NCBI RefSeq assembly: GCF_036898095.1
Contig: NC_090725.1
Location: 203,156,232-203,220,231 of the forward strand
Source: Palaemon carinicauda
Lineage: Eukaryota; Arthropoda; Malacostraca; Decapoda; Palaemonidae
Length of the DNA: 64,000 bases
Reading direction: 5' to 3'
Every line of letters begins with the position of its first letter. Within the stretch, counting starts at the first letter, position 1. Positions 43,155 to 53,418 of the stretch are shown piece after piece. A program made the translations under genes and the position numbers. The notes below the pieces were generated by a model. The model saw nothing but the letters and a program-made list of their open reading frames with translations, did not search any database and was not told where the DNA came from.

Positions 43155-45023
43155 ATGGCTCCCAAGCGTTCTGCTTCTAGTAAGGCTGGTAGTGAGCCTA
43201 AACGCCACCGAAGAATGATGACGATAGCTGAGAAGGTTACGCTTCTCGACATGTTAAAAGATGGTAGAAGTTACGCGGCCGCCGGCCGCCATTTTGGCAT
43301 CAACGAATCCACCGTTCGCTACATCAAGAAGGACGAGGCGAACATTAGAAAGACTGCTGCAATCACCTTTAGCAGATCAGCGAAGCGAGTCGTTACAACG
43401 CGTAATAAAACGATCGTACGCATGGAAGGTGCTTTAGCTGTGTGGATTGCCGACTGTCGGAAGAAGAACATAGCGTTGGATACGAACACCATCCGAACAA
43501 AGGCTTTGAGCTTGTATGAGAATTTTGCGGCAAAGGAACCTCATGACGACGATGGCGACCATGCTGAAGAAGATGATGATGTAGATGATCCTCAACCAGG
43601 GACCTCCACTGATTCCCAGCGTCAGAAACAACGTTTTTCCGCCAGCAAAGGATGGTTCGCGAAGTTTCAGAAACGCTTCGCCCTGAAAAGCGTTTCCCTG
43701 CATGGGGAGTCTGCTTCCGCTGACACTGCCGCTGCTGAAACTTACGTGAACCAGACTTTCAAGAACATTATCGCTGAAGGTGGATACAAGCCGGAACAAG
43801 TCTTTAATATGGATGAAACCGGCTTGTTTTGGAAGAGAATGCCGTCGCGAACTTTCCTGTTCAAAGAGGAAGCCAAAGCCTCTGGCTTTAAGGCATTCAA
43901 GGATCGCGTTACCCTCGTGATGTGTGGCAATGCTGCTGGATTTTTGTTAAAGCCGGGGCTTATTTATAAGTCGAAAAATCCTCGCGCTTTGAAAAACAAA
44001 AATAAGAATCTCCTTCCCGTGTACTGGATGCATAATCAAAAAGCATGGATTACGAAGATGCTGACCTCCAACTGGTTCCACCAGTGTTTCATCCCGCAAG
44101 TCCATGAATATCTCTTAGAGAAGGGCTTGCCATTCAAGATCCTTCTCCTTATGGATAACGCTGGTGGACACGCAACTGACCTGTCGCGTGAGGGCGTTCA
44201 GGTTGAGTTCCTGCCACCCAACACCACGTCATTAATTCAACCAATGGACCAGGGGGTTATCAGGGCGTTCAAGGCCCTCTACACGAAGAATACCTTGGCG
44301 GACCTCGTTGCGTGTGTGGATGCTGCCCAAGATGACGAGGATGAAGACTTCAACTTGAAGGCGTACTGGCGGCAGTACACCATAGCCACGTGCCTGCAGA
44401 ATATTCAAAAGGCACTTCAAGAGATGAAACCTGCAACCGTAAATGCGAGCTGGAAGAAGCTGTGGCCCGATATTGTTTACGACGACAAGGGATTTACTCC
44501 GTCGGAAATCCAACACTCTGCAATACGGAAATCTGTGCAGTTGGCTGCCATAATTGGGGGTGACGGGTTTGGCGACATGACGACTGAAGACGTCGACGAG
44601 TTGTTGGACTGCCATTCCCAGCCCCTAACTGACGCAGACCTCGAAGACCTGACGAAATCGGCAAGTGAGGAAGAGAGTGAGGGTACCCAGGAAGAGACCC
44701 AAGAAAATGTCGAAGAAACGGGCTTAACATTAGAACGGCTCGCCAAGTTCTGCAACCATATGAAGGAGGCGAAAGAAATGTTGCAAGAGTGGGACGAGGA
44801 TATGGTTCGCTCGATGCAATTCTGCAACAAGGTTGATGACATCACGACTCCCTACAGGATGCTCTTGGATCGAAAAAAGAAGCAGCGGCAACAACTTCCG
44901 ATCACAATGTTTTTTCAGCCTCGCAAAAAAGAGCCAGTTCCTCCTGCTAGTACGCCTTCGGAAGAAATTGAAGAAGTTGAAGAGGTGTCCCAGGAAAAGA
45001 CACCTCCGTCTGAAGAGACGTAA
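43155..45023 (+). CDS. Tigger-2 transposase (CENP-B/DDE_1 type), intact
   Basis: A 622-aa cut-and-paste transposase starting MAPKRSASSKAG at the first ATG. The N-terminal CENP-B/psq-like helix-turn-helix (about 20-70) includes GRSYAAAGRHFGINESTVRY. The second DNA-binding domain (about 75-195) holds an acidic insert EEDDDVDDPQPG and ends KGWFAKFQKRF. Catalytic aspartates are in NMDETGLFW (D220), LLLMDNAGGH (D334) and IQPMDQGVI (D365). Near the C-terminus QLPITMFF (44892-44915) fits the PCNA-binding Q-x-x-I-x-x-F-F pattern. No stops or frameshifts. It is related to but clearly distinct from Tigger-1 transposase. Confidence 0.94.
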   Translation: MAPKRSASSKAGSEPKRHRRMMTIAEKVTLLDMLKDGRSYAAAGRHFGINESTVRYIKKDEANIRKTAAITFSRSAKRVVTTRNKTIVRMEGALAVWIADCRKKNIALDTNTIRTKALSLYENFAAKEPHDDDGDHAEEDDDVDDPQPGTSTDSQRQKQRFSASKGWFAKFQKRFALKSVSLHGESASADTAAAETYVNQTFKNIIAEGGYKPEQVFNMDETGLFWKRMPSRTFLFKEEAKASGFKAFKDRVTLVMCGNAAGFLLKPGLIYKSKNPRALKNKNKNLLPVYWMHNQKAWITKMLTSNWFHQCFIPQVHEYLLEKGLPFKILLLMDNAGGHATDLSREGVQVEFLPPNTTSLIQPMDQGVIRAFKALYTKNTLADLVACVDAAQDDEDEDFNLKAYWRQYTIATCLQNIQKALQEMKPATVNASWKKLWPDIVYDDKGFTPSEIQHSAIRKSVQLAAIIGGDGFGDMTTEDVDELLDCHSQPLTDADLEDLTKSASEEESEGTQEETQENVEETGLTLERLAKFCNHMKEAKEMLQEWDEDMVRSMQFCNKVDDITTPYRMLLDRKKKQRQQLPITMFFQPRKKEPVPPASTPSEEIEEVEEVSQEKTPPSEET

Positions 45024-45294
45024 AATACTATCATTGACTGCACAGTAGAACACATCATCAGCTTCATCATCATCATTTCTACTGTGCAGCAAATTCATCG
45101 CCATCGTCATTCAAGTTTTTCTTGAACTTCTTTCGTGGTGAGTACAGTAACAATCTTTATTTTTTACTTTAACCTGTTTTATAGTTTAGTAATGTACGTA
45201 CTGTATGCATTAAGTTAAAGGGAAGGTTTTAAAAGTCTACATGTTGTAACCTATCATATTTTTTTTGTTTAAAATTTACATTTACGTACGTAAA

Positions 45295-45296
<2 letters not shown>

Positions 45297-45376
<80 letters not shown>
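45297..45376. repeat. (CT)n microsatellite carried by Tigger-2
   Basis: About 77 bp of CT repeats, bordered by ACGTACGTAAAACAAT and AAATTGTTTTCCTGC. The same borders surround the (CT)n at 50237-50299 in Tigger-4, so the array travels with the transposon. Confidence 0.95.
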
Positions 45377-45382
<6 letters not shown>

Positions 45383-46050
45383 TTTTCCTGCTTTGCTACG
45401 TACAAGTACTGTATAATTTATATTTGTAAGGTAACATATTTTGTAAATGCTTTTACTGTAAATACTGTATGTACTGTATCATTATTTATCACTATCATCA
45501 TGCGTGTTAAATGCCTTGTTTGTTCTGAGCGTGGTTGTTTACTGAGCGTACACGCCGTCGTTTCAGGCGGCGTCATAAAGAAAAAGATTTCATTTGGAAG
45601 TCCTAAGAAAAATACGTAAACTAAAACATTGGTAATAAAAAAATCAACATACAGTACTGTATAATCAATATAATCGATGCAAAAACTAACCATACGTACA
45701 TATATGTGTACACTAAATGAGTTTGTTTCTTCATTATGATCAGAGATGAACGTAAACAAAACATTGGTTGCCATTTTTTATCGTGCTTTTTAGGTGTTTA
45801 GGAAACACATGATATAAAATCGCCTTTAATATTTGTGCCTGTTTTAGTTTAGGGTGCTGTAGTACATGCATTAAGTGTTCTGTACATTAAAGGGTGGTTT
45901 GTTAACAGTACTACGTACAAGGGAAGGTTTTAAAAGTCCGAATATACATGTTAAATAAATAGGTAAATATGCTGTCACTACTTCGCGGATTTTCACCTAT
46001 CGCGCCCGCGTCTGGAACCTATCTACCGCGATAAACGAGGGTTCACTGTA

Positions 46051-46640
46051 AAACTTTACGAATATTATTATTATGTTCTTCGTCTGTTTTCCCTGTAATT
46101 ATGATATCGTCTAAATAAATAAGAACATTATGGCCAATTAAGGGAGACAAAACCACCATTATTACTCTAGAGTAATGACTTGGAGCATTTTTAACACCGA
46201 AAGGAAGAAAATTAAACTGAAATAATTGATCGTTAGCTATAAATGCTGTTTTACATTTACTGTCTTCCTAAATGGGTATTTGATAGTATCCAGATTTTAA
46301 ATCAACAGTTGTAAAATATTTACTATACCGTACTTTCACAAGTAATTCTTCAATCAAGGGCAATGGAAATGCATTATCCTTAGTGACTGCATTCAACTTC
46401 CTATAATCAACACACAATCTTACTGAGCCATCCTTTTTCCTACCAGCTACAATTGGAGAAACCCAGGGGGATATGCTCTCTTCGATTATCCCTTGTTCCC
46501 TTAATTTATTAATTTCCCTTTCTATCTCTCCCTGGAAATAAATGGGTCCCTTATAAGGCCCTGACCTGATCAGCTTGCTTGCCCAGTTTAAATGCTAAAG
46601 GGAAATTAATCAATCCCCCCGGGTGGCTCATCTCCAATTG
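46051..46640 (-). pseudogene. Gypsy reverse transcriptase, N-terminal part
   Basis: Minus-strand text: EQGIIEESISPWVSPIVAGR, then DGSVRLCVDYRKLNAVT, FTTVDLKSGYYQIPI (catalytic Asp), a stop, KTAFIANDQLFQFNFLPFGV and VLIYLDDIIITGKTDEE with the Y-L-D-D site. One in-frame stop interrupts it after YYQIPI. It is cut at 46050 by Tigger-2 and continues at 42162. Confidence 0.88.
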
Positions 46641-46712
46641 CAATTACTGTACATCGAAATGATTATTGACAATGTCACTAACTACAGGTTGATATTCTGA
46701 CGGACATAATTT

Positions 46713-46994
46713 TCATGCTTGCATAATCAAATTCTGAGTGCGTTCGTCTATGTAGGCTGGAGTTGTGACTCCCAACATCCCATTATAAGCAATTTCACAT
46801 AACTCTAATTCACACACAGAATCACTTCCTAATACAACTCTTTTATTTGACAAATTAACTATCGTTATATACGTCAAGCCCTCTAATATCATATTGGCCC
46901 AATTGTCATGGGGTTTAACAATGACCTTGGTTCCTTCCGGAAGAGGGCGACACGGGGTCACTGATATGCTCGTAAGTGTCTTGGGAGACAACAC
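46713..46994 (-). CDS. Gypsy region between protease and RT
   Basis: A 93-codon open stretch on the gypsy coding strand, between the protease frame and the RT. It includes CRPLPEGTKVIVKPHDNW and YITIVNLSNKRVVLGSDSVC, in the position of the poorly conserved protease-to-RT linker of Ty3/gypsy pol. No catalytic motif. It is probably part of pol, separated by frameshifts. Confidence 0.55.
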   Translation of the reverse strand: MLSPKTLTSISVTPCRPLPEGTKVIVKPHDNWANMILEGLTYITIVNLSNKRVVLGSDSVCELELCEIAYNGMLGVTTPAYIDERTQNLIMQA

Positions 46995-47064
46995 TTCTCC
47001 TCTCTCAGGTACAGCTGTTACCTCACTTACATGTCTCTCCGAGCCTGGACACGCGTTTATTCTC

Positions 47065-47760
47065 TCATGACTCTAACGGAAAAATATACCCTTCTCTTAC
47101 TGTTATTTTATCTTTTCCCAAAAAAATGCATATTTGATTATTGGAGATAAAATCAATTCCTAAAATAGCTTTGATTCCTGGAATTCCCAAGGTGGGCAAG
47201 GCAAAAACATCATGTGTAAACTTGACAGATCCCACCTTAAAGTTGACGATTGCTGTATGGTTTATGCGTAGTTTATTTCCTCCTGGCGTGTCAAGAACAA
47301 TGGATGCCACTGACTGTAGTGGGTTTGAGGAGAATCTTTTTTCAATCAGTGAAACGCTGGCTCCTGTGTCGATCAGCGCTCGAATGGATTTATATGACAA
47401 GTCAATCCTAACTGCTAACATTCCTAGACGGCCATTACGAGGTATGGGGCACGGGCCAATGACCTCAGCTGCAATGCCACTGCTCCCTAGTGCTGCGGGG
47501 GTGAGGTCGGGGGTACTGATGGAGGACCCAGTGCCTGCTCTGTCACCACGACCGTCGTCACCACTTCCTCGGCTACTGCTTGTGATGTCAAGGGGGGGGG
47601 GGGCATCGAACTCCCTCGTCTCCCTCTTTCTCTGTTTCCTTTTCCTTAGATGTTGAGCGGGGAGAGGTGTATGTGTGCCACAGCCCAGCCGCCTGACAAG
47701 TGTATCAGTGGAGCGATCCTTGGGTGGGGCACTCCACTCGTTAGTGCCCCTCTCCCCCAC
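47065..47760 (-). CDS. Gypsy retropepsin (aspartic protease) segment
   Basis: Retropepsin cleaves the Gag-Pol precursor. The catalytic signature is IRALIDTGASVSLIEKRF, and the second half of the fold includes the hydrophobic-ILG motif in IKAILGIDFISNNQ. The N-terminal ~110 residues are basic and Ser/Pro-rich (RKRKQRKRETREFDAPPP), probably the gag end. The frame overlaps the upstream gag frame by 20 nt, which suggests frameshifting between gag and pol or decay. It stops just before pol resumes in another frame. Confidence 0.85.
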   Translation of the reverse strand: MGERGTNEWSAPPKDRSTDTLVRRLGCGTHTPLPAQHLRKRKQRKRETREFDAPPPLDITSSSRGSGDDGRGDRAGTGSSISTPDLTPAALGSSGIAAEVIGPCPIPRNGRLGMLAVRIDLSYKSIRALIDTGASVSLIEKRFSSNPLQSVASIVLDTPGGNKLRINHTAIVNFKVGSVKFTHDVFALPTLGIPGIKAILGIDFISNNQICIFLGKDKITVREGYIFPLES

Positions 47761-48289
47761 GCTGCCAACACCTTCTAATTTGTTGACTGCATTCCCCCTT
47801 ACCTGTCTTCGGGGGTCGAGTGTCTCTCATGGCTGCCAACTTCTCGGAATTGGGCCAGTTATTCCCAGTCATTTTTTCTTCTGGCAAACTGTCTAAAATG
47901 TTTTGTATCGCGCTCACTACGTCTGCTAACGAGCGATTGTCATTGAACAAATAACCACATAAATACGGGTTTACTAATCTGCGAATATGTTTATTGGCAA
48001 TTGCTTTTTTATCACCTTCTGGGAGATTGGTACTCCGGGTAGCAAACAAATCGCAATCTTGAAAAATGCGAGTTGCGAAACGAAGAACTGATTCACCTTC
48101 CCGTATTTTGGGTTTGTAATTTTCCTTTATGTCTCCCTTTCTCGCATCAGGCAAGGCATACTTCTCAATCAAACGTCGTTTTATTTCAGTATGATTTCTT
48201 GAACTGTCTTGTGGCCAACACATGACCTCCATTGCAGGAGCATCTTTCAGCAATCTACTTACTTGAATAGCTTTTTCTCTTTTCATCAC
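47741..48289 (-). CDS. Gypsy gag, second part
   Basis: A 182-codon open frame. VMCWPQDSSRNHTEIKRRLI, GDIKENYKPKIREGESVLRF and RLVNPYLCGYLFNDNRSLAD fit a capsid-like retrotransposon Gag with its major-homology-type region. It begins with ATG overlapping the end of the preceding frame by four bases. No zinc knuckle is evident before the overlap with the protease frame. Confidence 0.65.
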   Translation of the reverse strand: MMKREKAIQVSRLLKDAPAMEVMCWPQDSSRNHTEIKRRLIEKYALPDARKGDIKENYKPKIREGESVLRFATRIFQDCDLFATRSTNLPEGDKKAIANKHIRRLVNPYLCGYLFNDNRSLADVVSAIQNILDSLPEEKMTGNNWPNSEKLAAMRDTRPPKTGKGECSQQIRRCWQRGGEGH

Positions 48290-48624
48290 CCATATGTGGC
48301 AACTTCAAAGTCTCTCAAAAACACTTCAATTGATTGAAACTCTTCGTTAGGTCGCTGATCATCAAAAGGCCTAACACTTGCCTGGATTTCTGGCAACTTT
48401 CGAACTACGATTTGCGTATCTTCACTCGGGTGTGCATGTGGACCTTCACTTGTGTGCATTTGGACTTCGTTTATGTACGTCAGATATGCTGTGGTTGCGC
48501 GCCGCGCCTCTTCTCGTTCAACCAAGAATTTGTTCATTAACTGTTCTAAGTTATCTAACATATTATCCAATTCTTGCGTTCTAATTTCCCGTCTATATTC
48601 TTCATCGTGAATGCTATATCCCAC
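48286..48624 (-). CDS. Gypsy gag, N-terminal part
   Basis: A 112-codon frame starting MGYSIHDEEYRREIRTQ, with a predicted coiled coil (LDNMLDNLEQLMNKFLVERE) and a C-terminal segment leading into capsid (RPFDDQRPNEEFQSIEVFLR). It starts about 135 bp inside the primer-binding site, as expected for gag. It ends with a stop that overlaps the next gag frame; an old frameshift probably split one gag gene. Confidence 0.65.
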   Translation of the reverse strand: MGYSIHDEEYRREIRTQELDNMLDNLEQLMNKFLVEREEARRATTAYLTYINEVQMHTSEGPHAHPSEDTQIVVRKLPEIQASVRPFDDQRPNEEFQSIEVFLRDFEVATYG

Positions 48625-48759
48625 TGCTCCTTCGTTCTCATCTCCTCCAGCAGCAGCGTCTGCTATGTTAGTCCTTGTTTATCTAGGCATCTTGTACTTT
48701 TATTTCACTAGCTCAAAGAACAACTTCACTCACAGCATACACAAACAGATGTATTTTTA

Positions 48760-48773
48760 CACCTGACACCAAT
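48760..48773 (-). promoter_or_regulatory. Putative primer-binding site of the gypsy element
   Basis: On the minus strand TTGGTGTCAGGTGT lies just inside the LTR. TGGTGTCAG is complementary to the 3' end of many leucine tRNAs, a common primer for gypsy elements. Only the first nine or ten bases fit, so the tRNA identity is tentative. Confidence 0.5.
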
Positions 48774-48774
48774 A

Positions 48775-49020
48775 TGACCCATGTAGACGGATAATGAGAC
48801 ATCGGAATATGGGTTTTCTTCATTTATTACAAAAGATTCGTTTGTAAATACACCGTACACAGCTACCCTCTCAGGTGAGGGCCTTGTCTACTCGAGCGCC
48901 CAAAGGCAACTAACTACCCTGGCTATCAAAATGCAATCTTGCTACCACAATATGCTGAGTATAGGTTTTTGTGGAATACTCATGAATATAGAGTTCATTT
49001 ACCTTGATGTACAACACACA
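48775..49020 (-). repeat. Putative 5' LTR of the gypsy element
   Basis: Non-coding stretch between the primer-binding site and the (TA)n tract. On the minus strand it ends CATGGGTCA and could start with TGTGTGTTG; it contains an AATAAA signal (complement near 48820). No second LTR is present to confirm the borders, so the outer limit is uncertain by tens of bases. Confidence 0.4.
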
Positions 49021-49038
49021 CCTACATGCATGAATTAG

Positions 49039-49041
<3 letters not shown>

Positions 49042-49120
<79 letters not shown>
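49042..49120. repeat. (TA)n microsatellite, left of Tigger-4
   Basis: Perfect TA array ending exactly at the Tigger-4 terminus. A matching (TA)n lies at 59614-59698 on the other side, so Tigger-4 appears to have split one array. Confidence 0.95.
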
Positions 49121-49123
<3 letters not shown>

Positions 49124-49423
49124 TGATCCCTCGCTACTTCGCGGTTCGACCATCGCGGATTCACCACTTTGCGGTTCGACCATCGCGGATTCACCACCGC
49201 GGATTTTTTTCATAACGCATGTACATACATATATCGCGGATTTTCCGGAAATTTCGAAAAACTGTACCGCGATGTGACCGATGGTGCGAGATTGGAGAAA
49301 GTAAGGAAAATTGAATCATGATTGATTTTCAATATAAATGAAACTTTGAGGAGTAACAAAGATATCATTTGTTAGAGAGATAGAGAGAAGTAAGGAATTG
49401 GAGGTAGTGAAAAGTAGCCCACA

Positions 49424-49426
<3 letters not shown>

Positions 49427-49470
<44 letters not shown>
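49427..49470. repeat. (GA)n microsatellite in Tigger-4
   Basis: GA array in Tigger-4. A second, longer one (about 67 bp) lies at 49964-50030. Ser/Leu frames on the minus strand are artefacts. Confidence 0.95.
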
Positions 49471-49472
<2 letters not shown>

Positions 49473-49958
49473 TTTGTGTGTGTTGTTTTAAATGTAATAA
49501 ACAAAAAAATTGATAGGTTATAACACATTGGTGCTTATGTAATATCAACTGTATACTATAGACGGTTTGAATAAGTTAAGAAATGGTATAAACGATACTT
49601 TCTTAGTGTATTCGTACACTCTCAAGAGCGGCAGCTAGACGTCAGCTGATCTAATCACAGCCAAAAGTAAAACAAAAAGAAGTCAACAATACTCGATTTT
49701 TAAAACACACCCGAAATTTAAAAACAAAAGTACATGCTTTCTTAATGTGCAATTAACTATTTACTGTAAAGAGTAGCAATTTTCTAGAATAAAATGATGT
49801 TTCCCAAAAAATAGTGGTTTGCTGATGAAATCGGATGCCGTATTTTTAGCAACGATTGAAATGGATGTAAACTCGGCATAATTTTTTCGTTTCGTATTTA
49901 ATTGACTCTAAGAAAACTAATTTTAGTTTCTTCATCTATATGTAAGTATTGTATAACA

Positions 49959-50035
<77 letters not shown>

Positions 50036-50234
50036 TCAGCTGTTGTAATCGAATGGCTTGTTTTTGTTTCGTGAGAATTTCATCGCCACGACTATAACAA
50101 CAACATACTGTAATGAACTTTACAGTATTATACAAACTACTGTAATATGATAAAGTAAAATATTTGTAATAACCTATTTTATATGAAATGGGGCTATTTT
50201 TTTTGTTTAAAATTTACATTTACGTACGTAAAAC

Positions 50235-50235
<1 letters not shown>

Positions 50236-50299
<64 letters not shown>
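50236..50299. repeat. (CT)n microsatellite in Tigger-4
   Basis: Homologous by its borders to the (CT)n at 45300-45376 in Tigger-2, but about 14 bp shorter. Confidence 0.93.
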
Positions 50300-50302
<3 letters not shown>

Positions 50303-50737
50303 AACTGTTTTCCTGCTTTGCTACGTGTGTATGATTTTATATAGATACGGTAAATAATATTTGTAATAACATATTTTCTAAAAGCTTTTACTGTAATATC
50401 ATTATTTATCACTTTCATCATGCGCGTTAAATGCCTTCGTTTGTTTACTGAGCGTGGTTGTTTACTGAGCGTACTTTATGACGCCGTCGTTTCAGGCGGC
50501 GTCATAAAGAAAAACATTTCATTTGGAAGTCCTAAGAAAAATTAAGTAAAACATTGGTAATAACAAAATCAACATACTGTACTGAATAATCAATATAATC
50601 GATGCAAAAACTAACCTATACACAGATGTGTAAATGCGTTTGTTTCTTCATTATGATCAGAGATAAACGTAAACAAAACATTGGTTGCCATTTTTTATCG
50701 TGCTTTTTGGCGTGTTTAGGAAACGCATGATATAAAA

Positions 50738-51120
50738 CGGATTTTGAGCGAAGCGAAAAATCTATTTTTGGGTGAGATGGCCATGTCGTCCTGATGGAAG
50801 TTCCTAAAGGGTAGCTTCCTTGGGTATATATAACTATGGCGATATTCCCAGAGAATTTACCTTAAGGTACCCAGAATTCTAACTCCTGGAGCGAATATCC
50901 CTAATAAAAGAACCAGGGATATCGCGAAATATCAGAGGACGTATTCTTGACACCCCACATAGCAATCTGCACCCCGAACAGAGTTAACACTTTGAAGGGG
51001 TCAATTGGCAAGAAAACGAAAACGAGAAAGAAAAGGAGAGCCGCTCGCAAGGTATCTCTCCTCTCCCGTTTCGTAAGCGTGCATTGCGCCGCTCACGCGC
51101 CATCTGTATTCCTTGTAGCG
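50738..51120 (-). repeat. DIRS-D 3' terminal repeat (left in the window)
   Basis: About 340 bp (50781-51120) are inverted relative to 59030-59368. The outermost ~43 bp (CGGATTTTGAGCGAAGCGAA and onward) are specific to this end and recur, complemented, in the ICR. Confidence 0.9.
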
Positions 51121-51192
51121 ATACACGAGGTGCTACAGATACTGTATGTAGGGAGGGGACCTACAGCCCTTTAAAAGAAAGGGAAGGGTGGG

Positions 51193-51290
51193 TCCATCAG
51201 GACGACATGGCCATCTCACCCAAAAATAGATTTTTCGCTTCGCTCAAAATCCGTTTTTTGGGCTCAAGCCATGTCGTCCTGATGGAAGTA
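51193..51290 (-). repeat. DIRS-D internal complementary region (ICR)
   Basis: TCCATCAGGACGACATGGCC starts the complement of the 3' end. It runs to CGCTCAAAATCCG, where it joins TTTTTTGGGCTCAAGCC, the complement of the 5' end (59384 inward). This is the circle-junction configuration expected in a DIRS element. Confidence 0.92.
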
Positions 51291-52200
51291 TACCAGAGCA
51301 TTACTGTATCTGTGGATTCTCAGAACGTGCCGTACTCCCCGAAGGTATTTCCCGGCCAACTAGACCTAGAGACCTAAGATGTTACCGTCATACATCCTTT
51401 CAACTAACCATAGACCATATTAGTGCTTCCTGCCCCCTACAGGGAAGAGTCCAACTAGACTCTGGAAAAGTCTTGAAGAGTACATATACCTATGTATGAA
51501 TAACAGACAAGCCAATATAGTGGTCTCACCCTATATCATGTAAAGCATAGTTTGTAAAGAACCACTGAGTCAATATGAAATATCGACCAGTTCTCCGTTC
51601 AATACCGGATTGGACAAAGGTTTATATGCGAGTAGGCGGAAAACTTGCACATCCGCCACCGTCCCCTCAGGGCATGGAGTCCTCCCGCCAAGGGAAAGCA
51701 TAAACCAATGTAAAGAATGCTTGCATAAAGGAACAATCTATTAGAATTATCCCAGATAAATATACATAGAACGTAATGCAAAATTATATCAAATAAATTG
51801 ACACAGGTGAAGGAGACGCAAGGTTCCCAAGAACTAGTTTATTGACAAACAATAAATAAAACAGGTTAAACAACCATTATATAAATATAAGAGGAGGATA
51901 ACCAACAAATAAGCATAAGCATGATAGTAAACAGAAACTTGTTTATCTGAAAGAAAAACATTAGCGCCACTTTTAACATACCGAGGTATCAAAATTATAA
52001 AAGTCTGTATTACTAATCAGTTACATTAGCGTTGGAAACGCTCGGCACACATGTCTGCACTTATGCTAGGTTCACCTTTGAAAGTAGAACAGTCAATGTG
52101 GGCAACCCAGTGCCCTCACACTTAGTTTGTAGAACAGTTCGTAACTACACACTCACCCCGGAATTAATCGTCCCAATTAAATCCGCTGTTCCTCGCAGAG
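51291..52200 (-). other. DIRS-D 3' untranslated region
   Basis: About 0.9 kb between the YR stop and the ICR. No open frame longer than about 60 codons that looks real, and no internal repeat or foreign insert seen. Confidence 0.6.
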
Positions 52201-53418
52201 TTAAACAGCAGGGTTAACGACACAACCCACTGCTACCACAGACCTCTTTAGTTGCTCCACTTGCTTCGCATAGTGACGAAAGAACACTCTGGAAGACTTC
52301 CAGCCAGTGTATGAACGAAGATGTTCAAAATCCATACAATTAAAGAAATTTAAGGATGAGGCAACTTTCCTCGAATCGTGACCTGCGGGTGTACTGTCTG
52401 GATCCGCTCTGCGAATAAGATAGGTGATTTTTGCCCTAAGTTGTTTCAGTGATAAATTTGAGCCTGATGTTTCTCCCCTGAATAGTTGACCACCCCTGAA
52501 GTCTGAAGTTCTACGAAGATAGACCTTTAGGCATTCCACTGGACATAGAGATGCATCTTCTTTCAGAGGGCAGATTCTCCAGGGACCCCACCTGTTGGTG
52601 GGTAACTCGTTCTTGGCGAGAAACGTAGGATCCGGAAACAGGTTCAGTTCTCCCCCATCCAAGAACTGTACACGACCCTCCTCTCTCGAGAGGGCTACAA
52701 TTTCACTAACCCTGGCCCCCGACGTGAGTGCAAATAGGAAAATGAATTTTTGGATCAAATCCTTTAAAGCACACTCCTCATTGTTCAACAGCGAAGCGAA
52801 ATGAATAACTTTATCTAAAGACCATGAAATAGGCTTTGGAGGTGCTGATGGTCTGAGCCTAGCACAGGCTTTCGGAATTTTATTAAAAATATCGTTAACG
52901 AGGTCGATCTGGAAGGCATATAAAATAGGTCTTGTCAAAGCAGATTTACATGTTGATATTGTGTTGGCTGCCAACCCTTGACCATGGAGGTGGATGAAGA
53001 AAGATAAGCAGAAGTCCGTCGAGATCTTTTGCTGATTCTTCGCCTTGACAAAGGCCACCCATTTCCTCCAAGATGACTCATATTGCCTTCTAGTAGATTT
53101 GCACTTATATTCCTCTAGGAAGTCTATACTGTCTTTCGAAATCCCGAAACGTTTTCTCACCGCTAGGGAGAGAAAATCATGAGCTGCAGGTTCCGGGTTT
53201 TCTGTGATGAAGCGCAGACAGTCGACTTCTGAACTCGCTGGGTCAGAACTGGATCTTGTAACGGTAGACACTTCAGCTGTAGTTCCAATGCCAGAGGAAA
53301 CCACACGCTGTTCGGCCACTTGTGAGCCACTATTGCCGCTACTCCCTTGAAAGATCTCAGTTTGTTGAGGACCCTCAACAGAAGGTTGTGAGGAGGGAAC
53401 AGGTAAATCCTGGACCAT
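52201..53418 (-). CDS. DIRS-D tyrosine recombinase (YR), intact
   Basis: Integrase of the element, 405 aa from the ATG at 53418 (MVQDLPVPSS), a start chosen because it lies at the same place relative to the RT/RH tail as the YR start in DIRS-A. The N-terminal domain (about 130-240) includes KSTRRQYESSWRKWVAFVKA. The catalytic domain contains Arg in LTSGARVSEIVAL, His-x-x-Arg in GHDSRKVASS and the nucleophile Tyr in FFRHYAKQ. No stop interrupts it. The frame remains open upstream as far as 54960, overlapping RT/RNase H in another phase. The last 256 nt of the RT/RH gene overlap this CDS. Confidence 0.92.
   Translation of the reverse strand: MVQDLPVPSSQPSVEGPQQTEIFQGSSGNSGSQVAEQRVVSSGIGTTAEVSTVTRSSSDPASSEVDCLRFITENPEPAAHDFLSLAVRKRFGISKDSIDFLEEYKCKSTRRQYESSWRKWVAFVKAKNQQKISTDFCLSFFIHLHGQGLAANTISTCKSALTRPILYAFQIDLVNDIFNKIPKACARLRPSAPPKPISWSLDKVIHFASLLNNEECALKDLIQKFIFLFALTSGARVSEIVALSREEGRVQFLDGGELNLFPDPTFLAKNELPTNRWGPWRICPLKEDASLCPVECLKVYLRRTSDFRGGQLFRGETSGSNLSLKQLRAKITYLIRRADPDSTPAGHDSRKVASSLNFFNCMDFEHLRSYTGWKSSRVFFRHYAKQVEQLKRSVVAVGCVVNPAV

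Larger units (their letters stand above)
42165..46048 (+). mobile_element. Tigger-2: complete Tigger/pogo-type DNA transposon
   Basis: Ends CAGTGAACCCTCGCTACTTC (left) and the inverted CGAGGGTTCACTG (right), flanked by TA at 42163-42164 and 46049-46050. The 3,884-bp element carries an intact transposase and GA, AAT and CT microsatellites. Short TCGCGG motifs repeat near both ends. It is the autonomous relative of the MITE at 9859 and of Tigger-4 at 49121. Its target was the RT gene of a gypsy element. Confidence 0.95.
41863..49020 (-). mobile_element. Ty3/gypsy-type LTR retrotransposon, 3'-truncated, split by Tigger-2
   Basis: Minus-strand order: 5' LTR (about 49020-48775), primer-binding site, gag (48624-47741), protease (47760-47065), RT (about 46640-46051), Tigger-2, RT end (42141-41863). 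RNase H proper, integrase and the 3' LTR are missing, so this is a truncated copy. Gag, protease and pol are in different frames with short overlaps. Confidence 0.83.

Noticed and set aside
47141..47656. Plus-strand frame of 171 codons
   Set aside because: Antisense to the gypsy protease, which has the conserved DTGAS motif on the minus strand.
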